Source: Lachnospiraceae bacterium UBA4316
Lineage (GTDB): Bacteria > Bacillota > Clostridia > Lachnospirales > Lachnospiraceae
DNA: 12,435 nucleotides
Reading direction: 5' to 3'
Assembly: GCA_002394535.1 (NCBI GenBank)
Contig: DGUG01000167.1
Span: forward strand, 1-12,435
Position numbers and translations under genes: made by a program. This document shows positions 6,178 to 11,638 of this stretch, one piece after another. Below the pieces are notes generated by a model. That model worked only from the letters and a program-made list of their open reading frames with translations. It was not told the origin of the DNA and ran no database searches. Each line of letters begins with the position of its first letter. The stretch's first letter is position 1.

Positions 6178-7137
6178 ATGAAATATTTCATCACGGGCGG
6201 AGCCGGTTTTATCGGCTCGAATATGGTGGACAGGCTGCTTGCTGAGCCGGAAAACGAAGTAGTTGTATATGACAATTTCTCCACCGGAAGGCATGAGTTT
6301 TTGGAAGATGCACAAAAAAATGACAGGTTTACATTGATCGAGGGAGACACTCTTGATCTTGCAGCGCTTACGGAAGCAATGAAGGGCTGTGAATTTGTAT
6401 TTCATTTTGCGGCAAATGCCGATGTCAGGATGGGATGCGAGCATCCGAGGAAGGATCTTGAGCAGAATACCATCGCTACATACAACGTTCTTGAAGCGAT
6501 GAGGGCAAATGGAATTAAGAGGATTGGATTTTCTTCGACAGGTTCGGTATACGGAGAAGCCGAGGTCATTCCGACTCCGGAGAATGCTCCGTTTCCTATA
6601 CAGACATCGTTGTACGGCGCATCGAAGCTTGCCTGCGAAGGTCTCCTGGCTGCTTATGCTGAAGGGTTCGGATACACGGCATATATATTCAGATTCGTAT
6701 CAATACTCGGAGAGCGATATACCCACGGACACGTGTTTGATTTCTGCAGAAAACTTTCCGAAGATCCCACAAAACTTCATATCCTTGGAGACGGGCACCA
6801 GAAAAAATCATACCTGTACGTCAAAGACTGTATGGAAGCAATCCTTACGGTTATAAGGAATGCGAAAGATAAGGTAAATATCTACAATCTCGGAACGGAC
6901 GAATACGTAGAGGTAAATGATTCGGTAAGATTTATATGCAAAAAGCTCGGCGTAACACCGGAGTTTACGTATGAAGGCGGGGAGCGCGGATGGATAGGAG
7001 ATAATCCTTTCATATATCTCGATACATCAAAAGTGAGATCGCTCGGCTGGAAACCAAAGGCAACCATCGAAGAGGGAGTTATTAAAACGGTAGAATATCT
7101 TCAGGCAAATCCATGGGTATTTGCTGCAAGGGATTAA
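6178..7137 (+). CDS. NAD-dependent sugar-nucleotide epimerase/dehydratase (extended SDR)
   Basis: This 319-residue cytoplasmic enzyme has the Rossmann NAD-binding motif GGAGFIGS at residues 7-14, with Asp32 ending strand 2 (binds NAD ribose). The catalytic set is SSTGSVYG (119-126) plus YGASK (Tyr146, Lys150). The C-terminal half has RFVSILGER (172-180), the DGHQKKSYLYVKD substrate-loop region (205-217) and GWKPKATIEEG (290-300), typical of UDP-glucose 4-epimerase-like extended SDRs. Ribosome site AGGGGG (6164-6169). It sits directly before heptose kinase and heptose nucleotidyltransferase genes, so the likely substrate is an NDP-heptose or a sugar added beside it. Possible reactions are C4 or C3/C5 epimerisation, 4,6-dehydration, or 4-oxidation as in the GDP-heptose-modifying enzymes of Campylobacter capsule loci. 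Sequence alone does not choose between them. A standard GalE function for UDP-glucose/galactose is the main alternative. Confidence 0.85.
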   Translation: MKYFITGGAGFIGSNMVDRLLAEPENEVVVYDNFSTGRHEFLEDAQKNDRFTLIEGDTLDLAALTEAMKGCEFVFHFAANADVRMGCEHPRKDLEQNTIATYNVLEAMRANGIKRIGFSSTGSVYGEAEVIPTPENAPFPIQTSLYGASKLACEGLLAAYAEGFGYTAYIFRFVSILGERYTHGHVFDFCRKLSEDPTKLHILGDGHQKKSYLYVKDCMEAILTVIRNAKDKVNIYNLGTDEYVEVNDSVRFICKKLGVTPEFTYEGGERGWIGDNPFIYLDTSKVRSLGWKPKATIEEGVIKTVEYLQANPWVFAARD

Positions 7138-7164
7138 ATGGCGTTATTTTCGGGAGACAGATAA

Positions 7165-8139
7165 ATGATCATAGCAAGAAGTCCATTACGAATAACACTT
7201 GGCGGAGGAGGAACGGACCTTCCCTCATATTATGAGGAAAGAGAAGGGTTTCTTATATCTGCTGCCATAGATAAGTATGTCTATATTACACTTCATGAAA
7301 CCTTTGAAAAGGGGTACTTTCTCAAGTATTCCAAATTTGAAAAGTGTGAGGAAATAGATGAGATACAACACCCCATAATCCGTGAAGCACTCAGGCTTCT
7401 TGATTGGAAGAAGCCATGCCTTGAACTTTGCTCGATGGCTGATATACCGGCAGGAACGGGACTCGGCTCTTCAAGTTCGTTCACAACAGCGCTTCTTAGG
7501 GCGCTTCATACGATGCAGGGAAATATTGTTTCCACCAGGACTCTTGCCGAGGAAGCTTGCGAAATAGAAATGAACAGACTCAAGGAGCCTATCGGTAAGC
7601 AGGATCAGTATATAGCAAGCTATGGAGGTATCACATGCATGAACTTCCACAGGGACGGATATGTATGGGTAGATCCGTTAAGGATATCTGATGAGACACT
7701 GTATAACCTTGAGGATAATCTGATACTATATTTTACGGGATTTTCGCGTTCGGCGGGTAATATACTAAAGGAGCAGAACGATAAGAGCAAGGAACACAAC
7801 GAAGATATGCTCAAAAACCTTGACTTTGTTAAGGATCTGGGATATCAGAGCAAAGAAGCGCTTGAAAAAGGCGATCTTGATACATTTGCCGATATCATGA
7901 ACACACATTGGGAATACAAGAAAAAACGCTCCGGAGGAATGAGTAATCCTCAGATTGACGAGTGGTATAGTCTTGCGCTTGCAAACGGTGCCCAGGGAGG
8001 TAAGATGATCGGCGCAGGCGGCGGAGGATTCCTGATGTTTTACGTCAAGGATAAAGTTAGACTTCGCGATGCCATGAGAAATACCGGAATGAGCGAAGTA
8101 AGATTCAGGTTTGAAAAGGAAGGCTCAAGGGTTCTATGA
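7165..8139 (+). CDS. hddA: D-glycero-D-manno-heptose 7-phosphate kinase (GHMP family, HddA type)
   Basis: This 324-residue GHMP kinase is expected to phosphorylate D-glycero-D-manno-heptose 7-phosphate at C1 with ATP, giving the alpha-1,7-bisphosphate for GDP-heptose synthesis. Motif 1 is RSPLRITLGGGGTDLPSYY (5-23), characteristic of the HddA/FKP branch. The ATP-binding motif 2 is PAGTGLGSSSSF (95-106). The probable catalytic Asp is in GKQDQYIAS (144-152, Asp147). Motif 3 is GAGGGGF (283-289). GGGAG at 7152-7156 is the ribosome site, eight bases before the ATG. The 3' end overlaps the nucleotidyltransferase gene by four bases (ATGA), so two pathway enzymes are translationally coupled. Family relatives include L-fucose kinase, but the adjacent GmhA- and GmhB-like domains make the heptose assignment much more likely. 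No residue that I would expect is missing. Confidence 0.88.
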   Translation: MIIARSPLRITLGGGGTDLPSYYEEREGFLISAAIDKYVYITLHETFEKGYFLKYSKFEKCEEIDEIQHPIIREALRLLDWKKPCLELCSMADIPAGTGLGSSSSFTTALLRALHTMQGNIVSTRTLAEEACEIEMNRLKEPIGKQDQYIASYGGITCMNFHRDGYVWVDPLRISDETLYNLEDNLILYFTGFSRSAGNILKEQNDKSKEHNEDMLKNLDFVKDLGYQSKEALEKGDLDTFADIMNTHWEYKKKRSGGMSNPQIDEWYSLALANGAQGGKMIGAGGGGFLMFYVKDKVRLRDAMRNTGMSEVRFRFEKEGSRVL

Positions 8140-9446
8140 CAAGTCCCGCAGATGTTCAGGTTGTGGTACTGATGGGAGGACTTGGTACCAGACTGAAAGA
8201 CTATACAAAAGAATGTCCGAAGTCACTTGTCGAAGTATGCGGCAAGCCGTTCTTTGATTACCAGCTTGATCTTCTTACAGCATGGGGATTTAAGAAATTT
8301 CTGTTTCTTATCGGATACAGGGCCGATATGATCGAGGAATATTACAGGGACGGCAGTAGCCGTGATATATCAATAAGTTACAGCTATGACGGAGAAAAGC
8401 TTCTCGGAACTGGTGGAGCGGTAAGACGGGCTCTTGATCTTCTCGAGGATGATTTTCTCCTTATTTACGGCGATTCCTTTATGGATATAGATTATGCAGA
8501 GACGCTGTATCGATATCAAAAGGGTAAGGAAGCGGGAGCACGGGCTCTAATGAGCGTCCTTCGCAATAACAACCGGTTTGATAAGAGCAATGTTGTTATG
8601 GATGGCGGAAAGCTTGTGCTTTATGACAAGAAAAATGCCACATCTGATATGGATTATATTGATTACGGTGTCTGTATGTACGAAAAATCGCTGTTTGCCG
8701 CATACGACGAAGATGAGGCTTTTGATATTGCCGAAATTCAGCATGACCTGTCGGTTAAGGGCGAAATGACGGCGCAGGTAGTGACGAAGCGGTTTTACGA
8801 GATAGGAAGTCCGGAGTCGCTTGCTGAGTTTTCCGGATATGTCACAAAACGATTTTCGGAAAATCATCCGGCGGTATTTGTTGACCGGGACGGGGTGATC
8901 AATGAAATTGTATGGAATGACGACATAGAACAGCTTGACAGCCCTATGAAGGTGTCCCAGTTTAACTTCCTTCCGGATGTTGCCACGGCACTTCGGATAT
9001 TTAAGGAAAAGGGATATTACATTTTTATTGTGACGAATCAGCCCGGAGCGGCGAAGGGTAAAACGGATCTTAAGACCCTTTATGATATTAATACATTTAT
9101 GATCGACGCCCTTGCGAGAGAGGGGGTTGATATCGACGATCTGTTTATGTGTCCCCATTATCCGAAAGAGCTTGGGCTTACGAAGGAAAAGTTCCTGATA
9201 AAGAAGTGCAATTGCAGAAAACCTGAGCCCGGACTCATATACAGAGCGATGAGAAAGTATTCAATAGACATGAAGGGCTCGTTTATGATAGGAGATTCGT
9301 GCTCGGATGTTGTAGCCGGATCCAGTGTGGGATTGATGACAATCTTTATCGGAGATCTGAAATGCGATCTGTGTAAAAAACTCGGAGATATTTCTCCGAC
9401 GTATATAGCAAAAGATCTGTTTGATGCCGCACATATAGTGCCATAA
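8136..9446 (+). CDS. Fused heptose-1-phosphate nucleotidyltransferase (HddC-like) and heptose-bisphosphate phosphatase (GmhB-like)
   Basis: This 436-residue protein joins two pathway enzymes. Residues 7-235 are a nucleotidyltransferase: VVVLMGGLGTRLKDYT (9-24, GGxGTR signature), PKSLVEVCGKPF (28-39), GTGGAVRRAL (91-100) and the metal-binding Asp113 in YGDS. It should attach a nucleotide (GMP in characterised HddC) to heptose 1-phosphate. Residues 244-436 are a HAD-IIIA phosphatase: VFVDRDGVINE (247-257) supplies nucleophile Asp250 and acid/base Asp252, IVTNQ (298-302) the second motif, KPEPGL (362-367) the conserved Lys, and GDSCSD (386-391) the final acidic pair. Cys339, His341, Cys358 and Cys360 form the GmhB zinc loop. 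The phosphatase removes the C7 phosphate, the step before nucleotidyl transfer. Reaction order is therefore C-terminal domain first. Base specificity (GDP, ADP or CDP) cannot be read from the sequence. Overlaps hddA by four bases; 78 bases separate it from gmhA. Confidence 0.9.
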   Translation: MTSPADVQVVVLMGGLGTRLKDYTKECPKSLVEVCGKPFFDYQLDLLTAWGFKKFLFLIGYRADMIEEYYRDGSSRDISISYSYDGEKLLGTGGAVRRALDLLEDDFLLIYGDSFMDIDYAETLYRYQKGKEAGARALMSVLRNNNRFDKSNVVMDGGKLVLYDKKNATSDMDYIDYGVCMYEKSLFAAYDEDEAFDIAEIQHDLSVKGEMTAQVVTKRFYEIGSPESLAEFSGYVTKRFSENHPAVFVDRDGVINEIVWNDDIEQLDSPMKVSQFNFLPDVATALRIFKEKGYYIFIVTNQPGAAKGKTDLKTLYDINTFMIDALAREGVDIDDLFMCPHYPKELGLTKEKFLIKKCNCRKPEPGLIYRAMRKYSIDMKGSFMIGDSCSDVVAGSSVGLMTIFIGDLKCDLCKKLGDISPTYIAKDLFDAAHIVP

Positions 9447-9510
9447 TAAAGGTGATTACCCGATAGGGTTCACAATAGTCTAATTGTTTGGAAATAAGCA
9501 GTATGGGAAA

Positions 9511-9517
9511 AGGAGGG
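9511..9517 (+). promoter_or_regulatory. Strong Shine-Dalgarno site for the SIS isomerase gene
   Basis: AGGAGGG lies seven bases before the ATG at 9525. The 78-base gap ahead of it (9447-9524) is the largest inside the heptose operon. It contains a small bulged hairpin (GTGA and CCC at 9452-9461 against GGGT and TCAC at 9466-9473), but no T-run after it and no convincing -35/-10 pair, so the gap looks transcribed through rather than a boundary. Confidence 0.7.
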
Positions 9518-9524
9518 AACAATT

Positions 9525-10097
9525 ATGACAAAAGATTACATTAAGCAATACCTTGAGGAAACCGTGCAGATAGCACAGATGGTATCTCAGGAAGAGATCG
9601 AAAAGGGTATTGCAATCCTTCGTGAAACGAAGAAGAATGAAGGAAGACTGTTTATTCTCGGAGTCGGCGGAAGTGCAGCAAATGCTTCACATGCGGTCAA
9701 TGATTTCAGGAAAATCGGCGGGATTGAGACATATGCGCCTACCGATAATGTATCGGAACTGACGGCAAGGACCAATGACGAAGGCTGGGAGACAACCTTT
9801 ACGGAGTGGCTGAAGTGCAGCCATTTGAACGGGAAGGATTCCGTTATGGTATTCTCAGTCGGCGGCGGAAGCGAGACGACATCACTTAACATTGTAAATG
9901 CGCTTAAGCTTGCCAAAGAGCGCGGCTCAAAAATCATTTCCATAGTTTCTAGAAACGGCGGATATTCAAAGCAGGTCAGCGATGCCTGTGTTCTTATACC
10001 GGTTGTGGATGATAAAAGGATAACTCCCCATGCAGAAGGGTGGCAGGGAGTTGTATGGCATCTGATGGTAAACGCTTTGGTAAATGAGGGGGAATAA
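9525..10097 (+). CDS. gmhA: Sedoheptulose 7-phosphate isomerase (GmhA-like SIS protein)
   Basis: This 190-residue cytoplasmic SIS-domain protein is expected to convert sedoheptulose 7-phosphate to D-glycero-D-manno-heptose 7-phosphate, the first committed heptose step. The phosphate-binding loop is GVGGSAANASHAVNDF (46-61). A second Ser/Thr-rich phosphate site is SVGGGSETTS (111-120), and VSRNGG (141-146) follows. In E. coli GmhA zinc is held by His61, Glu65, Gln172 and His180. Here His56 and Asp60 (HxxxD) occupy the first pair, and Gln174 and His179 lie in the terminal helix (EGWQGVVWHLM, 171-181), so the Glu is replaced by Asp and the last spacing differs. This variant resembles the GmhA-like proteins of HddA-type clusters, but I could not align it rigorously. 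Length matches GmhA (about 190). The gene is followed after one base by the transaldolase gene. A different SIS aldose-ketose isomerase is the alternative. Confidence 0.84.
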   Translation: MTKDYIKQYLEETVQIAQMVSQEEIEKGIAILRETKKNEGRLFILGVGGSAANASHAVNDFRKIGGIETYAPTDNVSELTARTNDEGWETTFTEWLKCSHLNGKDSVMVFSVGGGSETTSLNIVNALKLAKERGSKIISIVSRNGGYSKQVSDACVLIPVVDDKRITPHAEGWQGVVWHLMVNALVNEGE

Positions 10098-10098
10098 T

Positions 10099-10818
10099 AT
10101 GAATGTTAATGATCTTACCATAACGATATACGCTGACGGAGCGGATATCGAAGGAATGAAGGAAGAATACAATAAAGGTATTGTAAAGGGATTTACAACA
10201 AATCCGACACTTATGAAGAAAGCCGGAGTAAAGGATTACGTTACTTTTGCAAAGGAATGTGTCAGGGAAATACCGGATCTGCCGCTTTCACTTGAGGTCT
10301 TTGCGGATGATTTTCCCGGGATGGAAGAGGAAGCCAGGATTATCTGCGGACTCGGAAAGAATGTGTTTGTTAAGATCCCGATTACGAATTCAAAGGGCGA
10401 GTCAAGTATTCCTCTGATCAGGAAGCTGTCCGCCGAGGGACTGAAGCTCAATGTTACGGCAATACTTACGATGGAGCAGATCGAGCAGACTGTAGATGCG
10501 TTTGCCGAAGGGACCGAAAACATTGTTTCGGTATTTGCCGGAAGAATAATGGATACGGGTGTCGATGCGGTACCTATGATGAAGAGGGCAAAGGAGATTG
10601 CATCGAAAAAGCCGGGAACACTTACACTGTGGGCCAGCTGCAGGGAAGTGTACAATATCATTCAGGCACAGGAGTCGGGGACGGATATCATAACAGTCAC
10701 TAATGCGATTCTGGCTAAACTTCCCAATTTCGGAAAAGATCTTTCACAACTTTCTCTTGAGACGGTTCAGATGTTTGTGAATGATGGCAAGAGCCTCGGA
10801 TACAGTATTCGTGCGTAA
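10099..10818 (+). CDS. Small transaldolase (TalC/FSA-like family)
   Basis: The ATG at 10099 follows GAGGGGG (10086-10092) by six bases and gives 239 residues; an upstream in-frame ATG at 10084 would lie before the ribosome site and is rejected. The single TIM-barrel is of the short class I transaldolase/fructose-6-phosphate aldolase family: Asp13 in YADGAD, TTNPTL (33-38), Schiff-base Lys92 in VFVKIPIT (89-96), LNVTAI (117-122), FAGRIMDTG (146-154) and WASCRE (178-183). Transaldolase moves a dihydroxyacetone unit between fructose 6-phosphate and erythrose 4-phosphate, giving sedoheptulose 7-phosphate and glyceraldehyde 3-phosphate. It begins one base after gmhA, whose substrate is sedoheptulose 7-phosphate, so a precursor-supply role is likely. 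Slightly longer than typical FSA (about 215-220). Fructose-6-phosphate aldolase activity cannot be excluded. Last gene of the operon; no clear intrinsic terminator follows it. Confidence 0.87.
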   Translation: MNVNDLTITIYADGADIEGMKEEYNKGIVKGFTTNPTLMKKAGVKDYVTFAKECVREIPDLPLSLEVFADDFPGMEEEARIICGLGKNVFVKIPITNSKGESSIPLIRKLSAEGLKLNVTAILTMEQIEQTVDAFAEGTENIVSVFAGRIMDTGVDAVPMMKRAKEIASKKPGTLTLWASCREVYNIIQAQESGTDIITVTNAILAKLPNFGKDLSQLSLETVQMFVNDGKSLGYSIRA

Positions 10819-10831
10819 TTCTTTTGTTAAG

Positions 10832-10890
10832 TTGCATAATTTATCTGAATAATATACAGATTTGTGGTAATTATTCACAAAAATATGCAA
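10832..10890 (+). repeat. Nested inverted repeats between transaldolase gene and lysine-rich gene
   Basis: Three inverted repeats lie in this AT-rich 59-base stretch. The outer pair is TTGCATA (10832-10838) with TATGCAA (10884-10890). Inside it are ATCTG (10843-10847) with CAGAT (10857-10861), and TTTGTG (10861-10866) with CACAAA (10876-10881). The last arm ends four bases before the -35 of the downstream promoter. It could be a weak RNA end structure or an operator region; no T-run follows any stem. AT-rich sequence makes chance pairing plausible. Confidence 0.35.
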
Positions 10891-10894
10891 AAAG

Positions 10895-10923
10895 TTGACA
10901 AAACCGCATAACTGCGATATATT
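10895..10923 (+). promoter_or_regulatory. Near-consensus sigma-A promoter for the lysine/alanine-rich gene
   Basis: Perfect TTGACA (10895-10900), exactly 17 bases of spacer and TATATT (10918-10923, five of six) form one of the best promoters in the window. Initiation near 10930 would give a leader of about 70 bases that includes the AAAGGAGA ribosome site (10986-10993) before the ATG at 11003. Strong promoter, strong ribosome site and strong terminator together suggest high constitutive or growth-linked expression. Confidence 0.8.
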
Positions 10924-11002
10924 TCTTATTGCACGTAACGATTTTGCTTAATTTTAAAGTGTTTTATGATGATAAAGGAAGCTTGAAAGGAGAATTATTA
11001 TC

Positions 11003-11563
11003 ATGGCAGACGTTAAGAAACCTACTGTAACAGTTAAAAAGGCTGTTGTTACGGAGCCCGAAAAGGCTAAAGAGGCTATCAAGGCAGCTGTAGCTGAGCA
11101 GAAAGCAGCAGCACCTGAAAAGAAGGCAGCACCTGCAAAGAAGGCACCCGCAAAGAAAGCAGCACCTGCAAAGAAAGCAGCACCTGCAAAGAAGGCAGCA
11201 CCTGCTAAAAAGGCAGCACCTGCAAAGAAGGCAGCACCTGCAAAGAAAGCAGCACCTGCAAAGAAGGCAGCACCTGCTAAGAAGGCAGCACCCGCTAAAA
11301 AGGCACCTGCTAAGAAGGCAGCAAAGAAGACAGTTGTTAAGACAAATGCGGTATTTGCACTTAACGATACAAAGAATGTATCAGCAGATGCACTCTTCAA
11401 ACAGTATCTTAAGACAGCAAAGGATCGTGCTAAATACGATCTCGGAATCAAGGTTGCTGACATCAAGAGCATTGATATCTATGTAAATGTTGCTGAGCAG
11501 AAGGTTTACAGCGTTATTAACGGTGAAGTTAACGATTCATTTGATATGTACTTCGATTTCTGA
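11003..11563 (+). CDS. Lysine/alanine-rich histone-H1-like protein with DUF6465-like C-terminus
   Basis: This 186-residue protein has three parts. Residues 1-35 are Lys/Glu/Ala-rich and probably helical. Residues 36-109 are thirteen near-identical AAPAKK, APAKK or AAKK units, strongly basic and likely disordered, like the C-terminal tail of histone H1 and bacterial Hc1/AlgP-type proteins. Residues 110-186 form a small non-repetitive domain with FALNDTKNVSADALFKQYLK (118-137) and an ending rich in beta strands (IDIYVNVAEQKVYSVINGEV, 161-180) closing on FDMYFDF. The ending resembles the DUF6465 domain found in Lachnospiraceae; that match is from memory. No signal peptide or membrane segment is seen. 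The basic tail suggests nucleic-acid or polyphosphate binding, for example nucleoid compaction; this is inference. The gene has its own promoter and terminator, so it is monocistronic. The reverse-strand open frame here is only a shadow of the repeats. Confidence 0.85.
   Translation: MADVKKPTVTVKKAVVTEPEKAKEAIKAAVAEQKAAAPEKKAAPAKKAPAKKAAPAKKAAPAKKAAPAKKAAPAKKAAPAKKAAPAKKAAPAKKAAPAKKAPAKKAAKKTVVKTNAVFALNDTKNVSADALFKQYLKTAKDRAKYDLGIKVADIKSIDIYVNVAEQKVYSVINGEVNDSFDMYFDF
11108..11329 (+). repeat. 18-bp in-frame tandem repeat coding AAPAKK
   Basis: The tract holds one AAPEKK unit (11108-11125), one AAPAKK, a 15-base APAKK unit (11144-11158), eight consecutive 18-base AAPAKK units (11159-11302), a 15-base APAKK unit and a 12-base AAKK unit. 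Codons are nearly fixed (GCA GCA CCT GCA AAG AAG), with AAA/AAG, GCA/GCT and CCT/CCC swaps marking separate units. Every change in length is a multiple of three. Such tracts change copy number by slippage or recombination and can be collapsed in short-read assemblies. Confidence 0.95.
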
Positions 11564-11593
11564 TCCGGCTATCGTAAAGATAAATGATTTTAC

Positions 11594-11624
11594 ACGGGGA
11601 CTAGCGATAGTCCCCGTATTTTTT
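11594..11624 (+). terminator. Strong intrinsic terminator after the lysine-rich gene
   Basis: A perfect 10-bp stem, ACGGGGACTA (11594-11603) and TAGTCCCCGT (11608-11617), closes on a GCGA tetraloop of the stable GNRA class. It is followed by A and six T (11619-11624). It begins 31 bases past the stop at 11563. The Shine-Dalgarno CGGAGG of the next gene starts at 11625, the base after the T-run. Confidence 0.93.
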
Positions 11625-11638
11625 CGGAGGTTGACTTG

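Noticed and set aside
8547..9158. 203-residue reverse-strand open frame inside the fusion gene
   Set aside because: It lies wholly opposite well-conserved nucleotidyltransferase and phosphatase motifs and shows no recognisable domain of its own.
9452..9473. Hairpin between the fusion gene and gmhA as a terminator
   Set aside because: The 8-bp stem has a two-base bulge and no T-run follows; the downstream gene belongs to the same pathway and has only a ribosome site, not a clear promoter.
9469..9497. Internal promoter before gmhA (TTCACA, 17-base spacer)
   Set aside because: The -35 is good but the -10 position reads AAATAA, a poor match to TATAAT.
10084..10098. Upstream ATG for the transaldolase gene
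   Set aside because: It lies ahead of the GAGGGGG ribosome site and overlaps the gmhA end; the ATG at 10099 has ideal spacing.
11108..11329. Regular repeat resembling a CRISPR array
   Set aside because: Units are 18 bases, directly adjacent, in frame and without spacers; they encode a protein tail.
10954..11472. 172-residue reverse-strand open frame rich in Ala, Phe and Gly
   Set aside because: It is the complement of the GCA/AAG repeat tract. It has no ribosome site, and the + strand gene has promoter, ribosome site and terminator.
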